Virus record (IMG/VR): IMGVR_UViG_3300044974_000825
Span: 1-64,000 of that record
DNA length: 64,000 bases
Strand: one strand, 5' to 3'
Source: a virus
The stretch's first letter is position 1, and every line of letters starts with the position of its first letter. The translations under genes were made by a program, and so were the position numbers. Below are positions 1 through 9,312 of this stretch, piece by piece. The notes beneath the pieces are model-generated. The model was not told the origin of the DNA, ran no database searches, and was given only the letters and a program-made list of their open reading frames with translations.

Positions 1-1
1 T

Positions 2-535
2 ATTGAAAAATTTGTTGTTAACTATATTAAAAAACACAACATTACAGTTAAGTTTTTAAATTCGTGTGGTACTGGTTTTAGTGGGGTTAGAACAAGAGAC
101 CAAGTAATTATTTGCTCACCAGCAAACATGAGAACTATCGGTGATTTTTTATACACCATATTTCATGAAATTCGGCACGAACAACAAGTTAGGGATATAA
201 AAATGGATAACCCACTTACTGATTACGATTTAGAAGATTTTGAAAAATTATATCAGCAATATTGGGAAATGGAGTTGGATGCCGACCAGTTTGCAAAAAA
301 TATGATTGCTAAATTAGTTATTAAATTAAACATACCCATTTGGTTTGCAAAAGGTCAATTCGGACTATCTTATTATATTGAACAATATCCTTCTATGTCA
401 AAATCAGTTGAGATGTCTTTGAGGTCAATTGTGTCAACAATTCAACACCTAAAAAAATCGGGGGCCGAGTATGAAGACATACAAGACCACCCGATGGTTA
501 AAAGGTTTATAGATAAGTTAGAAAATTTTATCTAA
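2..535 (+). CDS. HExxH metallopeptidase-like protein, 5' partial
   Basis: The frame is open from the left edge of the window, so the N-terminus lies outside; the first internal ATG is at 128. The protein carries HEIRH (codons from about 164), followed some 45 residues later by an acidic ELDAD segment. This is the HExxH plus distal acidic ligand layout of zincin-type peptidases such as the ImmA/M78-like families. Two other proteins here (53471-53878 and 45857-46837) also have an HExxH. The substrate is unknown. It converges with the peptidase gene at 536 with no gap. Zincin fold is likely; activity is inferred. Confidence 0.6.
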   Translation: MEKFVVNYIKKHNITVKFLNSCGTGFSGVRTRDQVIICSPANMRTIGDFLYTIFHEIRHEQQVRDIKMDNPLTDYDLEDFEKLYQQYWEMELDADQFAKNMIAKLVIKLNIPIWFAKGQFGLSYYIEQYPSMSKSVEMSLRSIVSTIQHLKKSGAEYEDIQDHPMVKRFIDKLENFI

Positions 536-1381
536 TTAGAATAACAAATCTCTATTGTTATAACTGTATTGTTTTGCTTCTTTAAAGTGTAGGGTGTGTC
601 CCAAATCCTGAATCATTTTTCTACCCATTTCAATCCCATTGAACACGTCATCAATAACGACATATTCATTTGGAGTGTGATAATCATAATACCCAATCGA
701 GAAGTTAATACAAGAGAAGTCAAATTTACCTCTTAAGGCATAAACGTCAGTATATGGGTGAACCATGTATCTCATATCTTCATTAACCATTCCTTCGGTT
801 AGGACTTTATCAATTTTTTGGAAGAAGTCTGAATCTCTATCAAACAAAACTTGACCAAAACATTTTTCAGTAATCATCCAGTTTTCAGGGGCATCAAATT
901 GGATTCCGTATCCAACATTTTCAAAAAACTTTGGGTCGGCAACTCTTGAGCCATGACATCCTGTTTCTTCAGATACAAAAAATGCTGCTTTTAGATATGG
1001 TAATTCTTTTAATAATGTTAAACAAGCAAATACACCACATTTGTCATCACCACCAATACCAGTTGGTTTCCCCTCATTGTTATAGGCTTTGAGGGATGGT
1101 TTTAACACGTCTTGTGCGTTTGGTAACATCATTTCTTTGATGTTAATTGTATCAATATTGTGAACGGTGTCTGTGTGAGAAATTACACACGGGAAATAAA
1201 AATCTTCAGGTAGTTCTGAATTTTCTTGTTTTGTTGCATAGACATTCATTTTGTCATCAACATAATGGTCTATATTGTTTTCAGTCAACCAATTAACCAA
1301 GAATTCCACCATTTGGTGTTCTTGATAGGTTTTTGTGGGTACACTTAAAACTTCTTTTAGAAGTGCTATTTTTTCTGTCAT
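536..1381 (-). CDS. M20-family metallopeptidase (peptidase T-like)
   Basis: This is a complete 281-residue protein of the di-zinc M20/M28-type aminopeptidase/deacylase group. Visible metal and catalytic positions are H69-x-D71 (SHTDTVH), D112/D113 in GIGGDDKCG, E138-E139 in SEETG, D162 in FDAPEN, and a C-terminal histidine in YHTPNEY. It is shorter than typical PepT (about 400 residues), consistent with loss or reduction of the dimerisation lid domain. It would cleave small peptides in the cytoplasm, a host-type metabolic gene unusual in a phage. A Bacteroidota -7 box (TATCTTTG) lies 4 nt before the ATG, so its mRNA should be leaderless. Confidence 0.8.
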   Translation of the reverse strand: MTEKIALLKEVLSVPTKTYQEHQMVEFLVNWLTENNIDHYVDDKMNVYATKQENSELPEDFYFPCVISHTDTVHNIDTINIKEMMLPNAQDVLKPSLKAYNNEGKPTGIGGDDKCGVFACLTLLKELPYLKAAFFVSEETGCHGSRVADPKFFENVGYGIQFDAPENWMITEKCFGQVLFDRDSDFFQKIDKVLTEGMVNEDMRYMVHPYTDVYALRGKFDFSCINFSIGYYDYHTPNEYVVIDDVFNGIEMGRKMIQDLGHTLHFKEAKQYSYNNRDLLF

Positions 1382-1393
1382 AGCACAAAGATA
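1382..1393 (-). promoter_or_regulatory. Bacteroidota-type -7 box, leaderless start
   Basis: On the minus strand TATCTTTG is followed by TGCT and then the ATG of the M20 peptidase. In Bacteroidota promoters transcription starts about this distance after the box, so the transcript would begin at or next to the start codon. Confidence 0.65.
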
Positions 1394-1401
1394 AGAATAA
1401 T

Positions 1402-2448
1402 TTATATTTCATCCAAATTAAATAATGTTGGTTGATATAATAAATTATAAAAATTATCCTCAGACAATTTAACTTTTTTCTGTTGGAATCCTTTTTGTAG
1501 TATTACCACTACTTTCATACCAGGGTATTCAAATCCTTCGATTTTGAATCTGGTTTCTTTTTTTGGGTCTTTAGGTAGATTATAAAATTTGTCTTGTTCA
1601 AATTTTTTAGTAATTCTATCAGTCATTTCAGTGAAGTCGTGAACAGTAACTCCGTCTTCTCCTGGACCGTCTTCCAATTTTTCTAAAATATCATCTAATT
1701 TTCTCGAAGTATAATTATTGAAACTTTCTGTGTCAAAATTATCGTCGTTCATATATTGATACGTGTCATCGGCCCAACCTCCTGGAGATGTTACGTTTCG
1801 TATTATATCATCAATCAAATCTTCAAGAGATAAGTGTATTTTATTTTCTTTTAAATACAACATTATCAGGTTAGCAACCGTGGTTCTGAATCCGTCACCA
1901 TAAGATTCAAACCCAAGTTGGTCCAAGAATTCATCAAATTCTTTATTAACCGAGTCTCTAGCACTTGTCCGAGCCTCACTGTTTCTTTCTGATTGATAAT
2001 CTGAAATTATATCTTCCGTTTCACGTCTAAAGTTAGTTAATAGTTTTTCTGAAAGTTGGTTTCTAAATTGTTCACTGTCAAAATCTACTTTAATTGGTAG
2101 AATTATCTTTGAAATTTGTGCGAGTTTTTCTTTATTATCATCATTCAAATTATAATATAGTCCCCAACCATTCTCAAAATCTTCTTTAGCCGAATGCCAA
2201 TCCATAAATTCGTAATCACTATATGGAGAATTGATTACACGATAGAACCAACTGTCATCATCACTAAGACCCATCGCCTCTAAAAACTTTTCCTCGTTTT
2301 TAAACTCAACGTTAATCTTACTTTGACCTCTGTTCTGTCTATCTTCCCTTACTTCAGTGAATAACTCGTCCGCGTTTTCAAGTTCGTAAGCATTTATCTT
2401 ACCTCTAACGTAGTTCCTTAAAGCAATGAATGTGTCTAATACCGCCAT
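1402..2448 (-). CDS. hypothetical acidic phage protein, 348 aa
   Basis: No family was recognised. The protein is rich in acidic residues and aromatic positions, with a segment near residues 150-260 that looks largely helical and a C-terminal part ending in LFNLDEI. It starts at an ATG preceded, 6 nt upstream, by a TATTTAT box in sense orientation, the motif found in front of most putative virion proteins here. That suggests late expression and perhaps a structural role, but nothing in the sequence proves it. Confidence 0.75.
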   Translation of the reverse strand: MAVLDTFIALRNYVRGKINAYELENADELFTEVREDRQNRGQSKINVEFKNEEKFLEAMGLSDDDSWFYRVINSPYSDYEFMDWHSAKEDFENGWGLYYNLNDDNKEKLAQISKIILPIKVDFDSEQFRNQLSEKLLTNFRRETEDIISDYQSERNSEARTSARDSVNKEFDEFLDQLGFESYGDGFRTTVANLIMLYLKENKIHLSLEDLIDDIIRNVTSPGGWADDTYQYMNDDNFDTESFNNYTSRKLDDILEKLEDGPGEDGVTVHDFTEMTDRITKKFEQDKFYNLPKDPKKETRFKIEGFEYPGMKVVVILQKGFQQKKVKLSEDNFYNLLYQPTLFNLDEI

Positions 2449-2454
2449 ATGAAT

Positions 2455-2461
2455 ATAAATA
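2455..2461 (-). promoter_or_regulatory. candidate late-promoter box TATTTAT
   Basis: Sense-strand TATTTAT 6 nt before the ATG of the 348-aa gene. One of about eighteen such sites. Confidence 0.45.
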
Positions 2462-2494
2462 CAACTTCCACTTGGATTTAAACATATTTATACT

Positions 2495-2502
2495 TACCTT
2501 TG
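2495..2502 (+). promoter_or_regulatory. Bacteroidota -7 box for tmRNA
   Basis: TACCTTTG fits TAnnTTTG and lies about 19 nt upstream of the mature 5' end of the tmRNA. Confidence 0.6.
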
Positions 2503-2521
2503 TAATGTTCTTTGAAAATAT

Positions 2522-2944
2522 GGGGATGAAATGGTATCGATTGGCATTGTTGGGGATAAGTGGCACGTAGTCAGAATTCATCTATGACTTTAATCTATGG
2601 TGAAGACAATTAGCTGGCAATACTTTTGCTAAGATGGCGACTTTAGGTTTAACTAGAGAAGCTTCTGTTGTAGCTGCCTAAGAGGTAGTCACAACCGTTA
2701 CTCCAACCAAGTTGGTGTAACCTCGGGTCGATTAGGACGTTAACCTAGGAACAGAAGTCCAATATACGGGTCACAGGTCAGAGCTCGTTTAAAATAATTC
2801 TGAGACCAGGTTGTTTGTAAGTTTGGTTCCCACATACATCAAACTTAATATTTCGGAACGTTGAGAAACAACGTTGTACTAAACGTGTAGTCATTTATTG
2901 TCAAAGTGAGCAAGACGCGGGTTCGACTCCCGCCATCTCCACCA
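2522..2944 (+). ncRNA. ssrA: tmRNA (transfer-messenger RNA)
   Basis: The 5' end GGGGATGAAATGG and the 3' end with a T-arm (GGGTTCGACTCCC), acceptor CATCTCC and encoded ACCA form the tRNA-like domain; acceptor pairs GGGGATG/CATCUCC close with one G-U. The RNA rescues ribosomes stalled on broken mRNAs by adding a degradation tag. The tag frame reads from GGC at 2616 to TAA at 2679-2681: 21 codons starting GNTFAK and ending SVVAA. Most bacterial tags have about 8-15 codons. The CCA end is encoded, unlike the tRNAs in this window. Phage-borne tmRNAs are known but uncommon. Confidence 0.95.
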
Positions 2945-2955
2945 ATTTAAATTTT

Positions 2956-3348
2956 ATGGGAGTAGATTGTAATATATGTAGCAACAAGTGTTTCGGGGTA
3001 CCAGGGTACCACGGAAGTTGTTGCACCATAGAGGACCGTGATTATATCATAGGTTCTCATCACGACACCCAAGAATTTATTGACTCTCTATCTAATAAAT
3101 TTGGTAGAGAAGTTTCCTATAATGAAGTGTTTGTTGATTACGAAGAGGGAAAAACTTTATTCCCAAACAAATCAACTTGGCAAAATCCAAATAGCTATCC
3201 CGCACTTCGAGTTGATTTTTACAACCCAAGATTCCCATGTATTTTTTATAACACAAAAATTAAGGCGTGTTCTGTATACGACATACGTCCTAAAACCTGT
3301 AGAGAATACGAGTGTGATTATTTAAAGGAGCACACAACCAACATTTAA
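2956..3348 (+). CDS. YkgJ-family cysteine-cluster protein
   Basis: This 130-residue protein has N-terminal CxxC and CC pairs and the C-terminal block FPCIFYN...ACSVYDIRPKTCREYECD, the signature of YkgJ/UPF0153 proteins, which are thought to bind zinc or an iron-sulfur cluster through conserved cysteines. The molecular function of the family is not known. It begins 12 nt after the tmRNA, so it may be read from the same promoter. All expected cysteines appear present. Confidence 0.8.
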   Translation: MGVDCNICSNKCFGVPGYHGSCCTIEDRDYIIGSHHDTQEFIDSLSNKFGREVSYNEVFVDYEEGKTLFPNKSTWQNPNSYPALRVDFYNPRFPCIFYNTKIKACSVYDIRPKTCREYECDYLKEHTTNI

Positions 3349-3423
3349 TAATTTCATAATACATTATTAATACACTTACAGACATACTTTCATAGTTATT
3401 GGGGAACTAATTTAAATAATTTT

Positions 3424-5901
3424 ATGAAGTATTTTCTTTTATTTTTATTGCTACTTCCAACATTAGCAATTGGACAAATAACCGTAAACGGTTTAACAAA
3501 ATCAAAATCCGAAAACATATATTTTTCACATATAAGTTTTAAACACTCAGACGGTGCCACATATTCAACAATTTCAAATGAAAACGCGGAATATAAATTA
3601 AACCTTAAATCTGGTTTATATACAATAAAAGCGTCATACATTGGATATAAAGAATTCACAAAAGAATTAAATGTAACGTCCGACTTAACCTTTGATATAA
3701 TATTTGAAGAAACTGAAACTCAGTTGTCAGAAGTTGTTGTAAGGGCGGCTCCACAAAAAGTAACCGAAGCATCAATTGTTAGGTCAATACGAAATAATAA
3801 TGTCGTATCCGATGGACTATCAATTGAATTTATTAAGAAAACTCCTGACAGAAACGTTGGTGACGCACTTAAAAGAGTTGGTGGGGTAACCATCCAAAAC
3901 GATAAATTTGTATTGGTAAGAGGTTTGGCAGACCGTTATAATTCTGCATTATTAAATAAAACCCCACTACCGTCAACTGAACCAGATAAAAGAGCGTTTT
4001 CTTTTGACATAATCCCAACTTCTTTAATTGACAACATTATTGTTGCTAAATCATCGTCAGCAAATTTGCCTGGTGATTGGAGTGGGGGATTAGTTCAAAT
4101 AACAACAAAAGAAGTTTCTGATAAATTTTTTAATCTGTCATTGGGAAGTGGTTGGGGTTCGGTTTCAACCTTTAGAGATTTTAAGTTAGTTCAAGCTACC
4201 GATTTCCCTTCCACATTCCCTTCAACTTATAGATACCGTATATCATCAAACGGAGATAAAAGGGCGTATACTAAATTAATTGGTAATCCATCAGTTGAAC
4301 AGACTAAATCAACCCCTAATTTAAATGGAGGATTATCATTTGGTCACGCAAATGGAAAATGGAATTCATTATTTAGTTCTACAATTAGAAATTCATATAC
4401 ACTAAACAATATTGAAAGAAAAGATTATCAATCATCAACAGAGTTAGCTTATGACTATAAAGATGTTTTATTTACAAAAAGATTTTCAACAAACAGTTTG
4501 TTTAATTTAACTTACTTGGGTGAAAATAGATACAGTTGGAAAACTTTAGTAAACTACCAAATTGAAGATTCATATCTAAACCGTAATGGCGATAATTTTG
4601 ATAACGTTCAGAATGTTTTAACAACGTCTTCGAATCATGTTAACAACGTTGTAATTAGTTCTCAATTTGACGGTAAAATTAAAACATTAAATTTTAATTT
4701 AGGATACAATTATACGTTTAGAGAACAACCAGATTATAGGATTAATCCAATCACAAAATCATTAGGTGTTAACGAACCTTACGCAACTGCGTGGAGAGAC
4801 ACATATCGTTTTTGGAGTGTAATGGATGAAAACTCATTTAACGGTAACATAAATAAAGAACTCAATAATATTAAAATTGGTGGTGGGTACATTAAAAGGT
4901 TTAGAGGTTTTAACGCTAGAATATTTCGTTATCTATCAACAGACATGATGGATGAAATAACAAACAACACCGACAGATATACTGCCGATTTTGATTTGGG
5001 GTCTCTTTACTCGATGTATGAAAACGAATTTGGTAAATGGAAAATAAATGGTGGAATAAGAGGTGAATATAATTTATTTAATGTTCAAACCGCAGATTTT
5101 AGTGGTACGGAAGTGAATGTTAACAGAAAATATTTAGACCTTTTACCTTCGTTAAATCTCTCATACAACGAAGAAAAAACAAAGTATAGATTCTCAGTAA
5201 GTAAAACATTGGCAAGACCTGAATTCAGAGAAGTTGCTAATTTTGCTTATTATGATTTTGTAAGAAATGCTCAAATATTGGGAAATTCAAAGTTAGAAAA
5301 ATCTGACATATATAATTTAGACCTTAAATACGAATGGTACCCAAAGACAGGTGAAAACATTTCGGTTTCTTTATTTGGTAAAAATTTCATTAAACCAATT
5401 GAACAAATTGTTGCAGACGGCTCAGTTCCTTCAAATCTTCTTTTAACTTACACAAACCCTAATTCAGCAATCTTATACGGTATTGAATTTGAAGTTCGTA
5501 AAAAGATAAGTGATTGGTTTGATGTTTATACAAATGCTTCGGTAATGAATTCAGAAGTAGAAGTTAATGGTATCAAAAGACAATTACAGGGTCAATCAAA
5601 CTATGTTTTAAACGGAGGAGTAAACATACATAAAAAGAAAAACACCCTTAATTTAACTTATAATAGAGTTGGTGATAGAATATCATCTGTAGGGTTTCAG
5701 GGGTATCCTGATATATTCGAAAATAGTAGAGATGTATTAGACATTACATTCTTACATAAACTTTCAAAAGGAGAAATAAAATTGGCAATAGGTGATGTAT
5801 TTGCTCAACCATCAATTTATTACCAAAAGGTACAAAACCGAAATCTAATAAAAATAAACAATGAGCAAACAATTTCATTAACATTAAATCTAACATTATG
5901 A
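3424..5901 (+). CDS. TonB-dependent outer-membrane receptor
   Basis: The 825-residue protein opens with a signal peptide (hydrophobic core to about residue 16, ending AIGQ), then a carboxypeptidase-regulatory-like beta domain (about 20-105), a plug domain (about 110-240) with VGDALKRVGGV, VRGLADRYN and SGGLVQITTK, and a beta-barrel to the C-terminus. Such receptors use the TonB-ExbBD system to import siderophores, glycans or cofactors across the outer membrane. The substrate cannot be read from the sequence. The stop overlaps the ATG of the lipoprotein gene, so the two are translationally coupled. A full-length receptor in a phage is very unusual; it looks host-acquired and intact. Confidence 0.92.
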   Translation: MKYFLLFLLLLPTLAIGQITVNGLTKSKSENIYFSHISFKHSDGATYSTISNENAEYKLNLKSGLYTIKASYIGYKEFTKELNVTSDLTFDIIFEETETQLSEVVVRAAPQKVTEASIVRSIRNNNVVSDGLSIEFIKKTPDRNVGDALKRVGGVTIQNDKFVLVRGLADRYNSALLNKTPLPSTEPDKRAFSFDIIPTSLIDNIIVAKSSSANLPGDWSGGLVQITTKEVSDKFFNLSLGSGWGSVSTFRDFKLVQATDFPSTFPSTYRYRISSNGDKRAYTKLIGNPSVEQTKSTPNLNGGLSFGHANGKWNSLFSSTIRNSYTLNNIERKDYQSSTELAYDYKDVLFTKRFSTNSLFNLTYLGENRYSWKTLVNYQIEDSYLNRNGDNFDNVQNVLTTSSNHVNNVVISSQFDGKIKTLNFNLGYNYTFREQPDYRINPITKSLGVNEPYATAWRDTYRFWSVMDENSFNGNINKELNNIKIGGGYIKRFRGFNARIFRYLSTDMMDEITNNTDRYTADFDLGSLYSMYENEFGKWKINGGIRGEYNLFNVQTADFSGTEVNVNRKYLDLLPSLNLSYNEEKTKYRFSVSKTLARPEFREVANFAYYDFVRNAQILGNSKLEKSDIYNLDLKYEWYPKTGENISVSLFGKNFIKPIEQIVADGSVPSNLLLTYTNPNSAILYGIEFEVRKKISDWFDVYTNASVMNSEVEVNGIKRQLQGQSNYVLNGGVNIHKKKNTLNLTYNRVGDRISSVGFQGYPDIFENSRDVLDITFLHKLSKGEIKLAIGDVFAQPSIYYQKVQNRNLIKINNEQTISLTLNLTL

Positions 5902-7103
5902 AAAAATTATTAATTGCTATTTTAGCATTAGGATTATTGAGTTGCGAAAAAGATTTAGGTGGTGGAGAAGATGGACCAATTAACATTCCAACTTCAACAA
6001 CACTTTCAGGTAACATCAATACAACAACAACTTTAACTGCAGATAAAGTTTGGACACTAAAAGGTTATGTATACGTAACCGACGGAGCAAAACTTATTAT
6101 TCAACCAGGTACGACAATCGTTTCTGACATTGCAGAAAAAGGAGCATTATGTATTGAAAGAGGTGCTCAAATTATTGCAGAAGGAACCGTAACAAAACCA
6201 ATTATTTTTACATCTGGTAGAGCGGTTGGAGAAAAATCACCTGGTGATTGGGGTGGTATTGTAATATTGGGTAGAGCAAAAACCAATAGAACATCAGAAC
6301 CAACAATCGAAGGTGGTATTGGCAGACCGTTTGGTGGAACAAACGATTTAGATAATAGCGGTATTCTTCGTTATGTAAGAATTGAATACGCTGGTATCGC
6401 GGCAATGCCGAATTCTGAAATAAATGCATTGACATTAGGTGGTGTTGGTAGTGGAACAATAATTGAATATGTTCAAACAATTTACGCTAACGATGATGCA
6501 TTTGAATTCTTTGGAGGAACTGTATCACCAAGAAACTTATACGCGTTTGCGACCGCAGATGATGATTACGATTTTGACTTTGGATATAACGGAACCGTAA
6601 CAAACAGTGTTTCAAAAAGAGACCCTCAATTTGTAGACAACGGAGATGCAGGAAATGGTGTAGAATGTGATAACGATGGAACAGGTTCATCATCACAACC
6701 TTTTACACATCCTAAATTAAGTGGTATGATTTTAATTGGACCGTTTGATGTGTCATCACTATCAAACCATAATTTAGGGTTAAGATGGAGACGTGCAACA
6801 CAGTTTACAATAACAAACTCAAAGATATTAGGTTATCAAAAAGGTTCGTTTTCTATTGAAAGTAATGAAACCGCACAATCATATAGAGATGGGGTATCTA
6901 AATTTCAAAATAATGAGGTTCAATCGTTTGACCCATTATTAAATTTTAAATCAACCTCAACAGTGTTTACCGCATTACAAATGAAAGAAAAATCGTTAAG
7001 TGAAGGTAACCTTGAGAAAAATTATACGAGAGCAGAATTAGAAATACTTTCTAAACCAACATGGACTAATGGTTGGACAAGATTTCCATCAAGAGGAAAT
7101 TAA
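5898..7103 (+). CDS. outer-membrane lipoprotein, receptor partner, beta-helix-like
   Basis: A lipoprotein signal peptide ends in LLSC followed by EKD, so the mature protein starts at a lipidated cysteine. The 401-residue body has glycine-rich segments typical of Bacteroidota proteins encoded next to TonB-dependent receptors: a PGTTI/ERGAQIIAEG/KPIIFTS run, GDWGGIVILGRA and YVRIEYAG. These suggest a right-handed parallel beta-helix. Overlap with the receptor stop codon means the two act together, perhaps in substrate capture. The ligand is unknown. A rho-independent terminator follows. Confidence 0.85.
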   Translation: MKKLLIAILALGLLSCEKDLGGGEDGPINIPTSTTLSGNINTTTTLTADKVWTLKGYVYVTDGAKLIIQPGTTIVSDIAEKGALCIERGAQIIAEGTVTKPIIFTSGRAVGEKSPGDWGGIVILGRAKTNRTSEPTIEGGIGRPFGGTNDLDNSGILRYVRIEYAGIAAMPNSEINALTLGGVGSGTIIEYVQTIYANDDAFEFFGGTVSPRNLYAFATADDDYDFDFGYNGTVTNSVSKRDPQFVDNGDAGNGVECDNDGTGSSSQPFTHPKLSGMILIGPFDVSSLSNHNLGLRWRRATQFTITNSKILGYQKGSFSIESNETAQSYRDGVSKFQNNEVQSFDPLLNFKSTSTVFTALQMKEKSLSEGNLEKNYTRAELEILSKPTWTNGWTRFPSRGN

Positions 7104-7127
7104 TATTCTTTTAATTAAAATTTTAAG

Positions 7128-7153
7128 CCCTCACCTATGGTGGGGGTTTTTTA
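7128..7153 (+). terminator. rho-independent terminator after the receptor operon
   Basis: CCCTCACC-tat-GGTGGGGG hairpin followed by a T run. Confidence 0.8.
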
Positions 7154-7180
7154 TTTTAAATAATTTACTATTATTACGTT

Positions 7181-7528
7181 ATGAGTTTAACAAAAGTATT
7201 AATTGCAACTATCATTATGATTTTTGGTCAGATAGGTTCATTTCTGCAATTACAAGGGGCCATCAAATATGGATGGTACGAAAAATATATGTGGGTGGTT
7301 TTACTTTCAAGTATCCCAATAAGTTATTTGTACATTGTAGCCGTTAGAATGTATGTGGAAGGTTTTGGTGGTCAAATTTGGCCGAGTAGATTGATTGGAT
7401 TCGCGCTTGGTATCATGGTTTTTACATCTATGTCTTCAATGTTGTTTGGGGAACATATGTCATTAAAAACTGTTGTGTGTATATTACTGGCGTTAACAAT
7501 TGTTGGAATCCAATTGTTTTGGAAGTAA
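7181..7528 (+). CDS. small four-helix membrane protein (DMT/SMR-like)
   Basis: The 115-residue protein has four predicted membrane segments (about 5-25, 31-52, 68-86 and 94-113) with short loops, the size and layout of small-multidrug-resistance or DUF486-type proteins. No family-specific glutamate motif of true SMR pumps was identified, so transport is only a possibility. It follows the receptor operon but sits behind a terminator and probably has its own promoter. Confidence 0.7.
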   Translation: MSLTKVLIATIIMIFGQIGSFLQLQGAIKYGWYEKYMWVVLLSSIPISYLYIVAVRMYVEGFGGQIWPSRLIGFALGIMVFTSMSSMLFGEHMSLKTVVCILLALTIVGIQLFWK

Positions 7529-7532
7529 TTGG

Positions 7533-7539
7533 TATTTAT
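7533..7539 (+). promoter_or_regulatory. candidate late-promoter box TATTTAT
   Basis: Sense TATTTAT 4 nt before the ATG at 7544; it supports that start over upstream in-frame codons. Confidence 0.4.
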
Positions 7540-7543
7540 TGGT

Positions 7544-9028
7544 ATGAAATTCATGTCAATTCTTATATTAGAAGGTAGAAAAGAAGACCTAAAGAAAAAA
7601 TACTCAAACAAGTTTGATGAAGAAACATTAAACTGGATTTTGAATATTTCCGACCTTGTAGATTTCAATCACAAATACACTGACTTTATTTTAAAGGCTT
7701 TAGACCCAAATTCAGATATTGATATGAATGTTGATATTGCCGTTGGGTTAATACAAGATTTTGACAAATATCAATCTCAATTAAATAAGAAAGATATTAA
7801 TCAATATAATACTTTTTCTGAATTAGAAGGAGCTTTATTACCATTCCATGAAAAAGAGAAAGAAAAAGAATTAGAAGGTCAATCTAAAAAAATCTATGAA
7901 AAAGGAGATTTTGTGGTGATTCAACCAAAAACTGAAGAAGCTTCTTGTAAGTATGGCTCAAACACTAAGTGGTGTGTTACATCAAAAGGTTCAGGTCATT
8001 TTGGTAGATATACCTCAGGTCGTCAATCGTTATATTTTATTATCAACAAAGCCAAATCCACAAACAAAAATTATTCAAAAGTTGCAATCCATTTTGATGA
8101 TGAAGGGTTTATGAGATATTGGGATGCTCAAGATTCACCAATGAGTCAAAGAGAAATTGATGTATTTGAATATGCATTTCCTGAAATGATTGAGTCAATT
8201 AAAAATGACTATAAGGTTTACAAGGGGTCAATGACAGACAGATTTTTGATAGAAACTTTTGATAAAGTGGGTGAGAATTCTGTTGAAGCTAAAAATTACT
8301 TAAATTCTAATTATAATTTAACAACTTATATAAGAGGGTTCCAAAACATCCTCGATTTAGGTTTTGGACATTCCGAAGCCCGCTTATCAGTTTCTTTAAA
8401 ATCGGACACAGAAAATAAATTAATTGACGAATATCAAGTTTTTATTACGTACAAAAGTAAAGATGATAGAACGTTCTCTGCCAGCATAGGGTTTATGGGG
8501 AATGATGAGGTTGCGGGTGATGATTTTGAGGACCTTGGTCTTGAAGGGTGGGGAATTGATTCAACATACTATCTTGGTAAAACCCCCGCAGAAACCGCTG
8601 AAGGTGTTAGAAGACACATTGTAACAAGAGTATTAGACCACATTAAAAACAATCCAAAATTACTTCAAAAAGTTGCAGGTTCTTCAAGAGTTTTTAGGTC
8701 TACCTATGGTTACAAATTTGGTAAAAATAAAGGTTGGGTTAAAAAACTTGTTGATTATTTGGATAAAGGAAAGATAGGAACAAAACTAGATTTCCTCACA
8801 GATATTGGTTATTTAGAAAAAATAACTCAAGACGGTAAAACACAATTTAGAAAAAGTAAACTTGGTTTTCTATATAATCCTCGAGACTTAAGAGGTCAAC
8901 ATTCTTCATTCTTTGCCGCAGCAAAAAATGCTGGAATTTTAAATTATAGAAAAATAGGAAAAGATTATTTCCTCATCAAAGGTCCAAATTTTGAGGCCTT
9001 CAAAGAAGGTAAGCTCAAGGCTCTTTAG
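7544..9028 (+). CDS. phage KYG/WC-domain protein
   Basis: This 494-residue protein starts with a short leader (LILEGRKEDLKKKY) of a type seen on phage virion proteins. Around residues 125-190 it has a domain with CKYGSNTKWCVT, a FGRYTSG turn, LYFIINK and a tryptophan in RYWDAQDS. The same domain occurs in the protein at 47362-48378 (KYGASTRWCTT, YFARYW, VYFINK). I recognise it as a recurring phage domain but know no function. The C-terminal part (about 300-494) contains a lysine-rich GYKFGKNKGWVKK region. The chosen ATG lies 4 nt after a TATTTAT box. Confidence 0.75.
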   Translation: MKFMSILILEGRKEDLKKKYSNKFDEETLNWILNISDLVDFNHKYTDFILKALDPNSDIDMNVDIAVGLIQDFDKYQSQLNKKDINQYNTFSELEGALLPFHEKEKEKELEGQSKKIYEKGDFVVIQPKTEEASCKYGSNTKWCVTSKGSGHFGRYTSGRQSLYFIINKAKSTNKNYSKVAIHFDDEGFMRYWDAQDSPMSQREIDVFEYAFPEMIESIKNDYKVYKGSMTDRFLIETFDKVGENSVEAKNYLNSNYNLTTYIRGFQNILDLGFGHSEARLSVSLKSDTENKLIDEYQVFITYKSKDDRTFSASIGFMGNDEVAGDDFEDLGLEGWGIDSTYYLGKTPAETAEGVRRHIVTRVLDHIKNNPKLLQKVAGSSRVFRSTYGYKFGKNKGWVKKLVDYLDKGKIGTKLDFLTDIGYLEKITQDGKTQFRKSKLGFLYNPRDLRGQHSSFFAAAKNAGILNYRKIGKDYFLIKGPNFEAFKEGKLKAL

Positions 9029-9239
9029 ATAACCTTCGAAAGTAGATATATAATCCAAAAAACAACCCCGCAACACAATACAAAACGAAGTTTGCGCTCC
9101 ATAAACTTCCTGTCAGTAATATTAGGGAGTATTGAACGGCATCGAATCCAAAAGGATTGAAAAATAACGCGAGCATTAAAAATACCTGTGATAGGTTGTC
9201 TTGGAGGCTCCTTCTCCACGTTTTCATTCTTTTCACCAT
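9015..9239 (-). CDS. small two-helix membrane protein
   Basis: The 74-residue protein has a basic N-terminus (KRMKTWRRS) followed by two hydrophobic segments, one around SQVFLMLALFFNPFGFDAVQY and one around ANFVLYCVAGLFFGLYIYF, and a basic tail. It overlaps the 3' end of the convergent KYG/WC gene by 14 nt. Small proteins of this look are widespread in large phages. No function is known. Confidence 0.65.
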   Translation of the reverse strand: MVKRMKTWRRSLQDNLSQVFLMLALFFNPFGFDAVQYSLILLTGSLWSANFVLYCVAGLFFGLYIYFRRLSKEP

Positions 9240-9300
9240 CTTCCATATGTAGGTATTTAAAATTTATGCGAATTCCGCGTTGTTTTTTATATAAATACAT

Positions 9301-9312
9301 TATCTTTGTGAT
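9301..9312 (+). promoter_or_regulatory. Bacteroidota -7 box, leaderless start
   Basis: TATCTTTG followed by TGAT and then ATG of the 150-aa gene. Confidence 0.65.
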
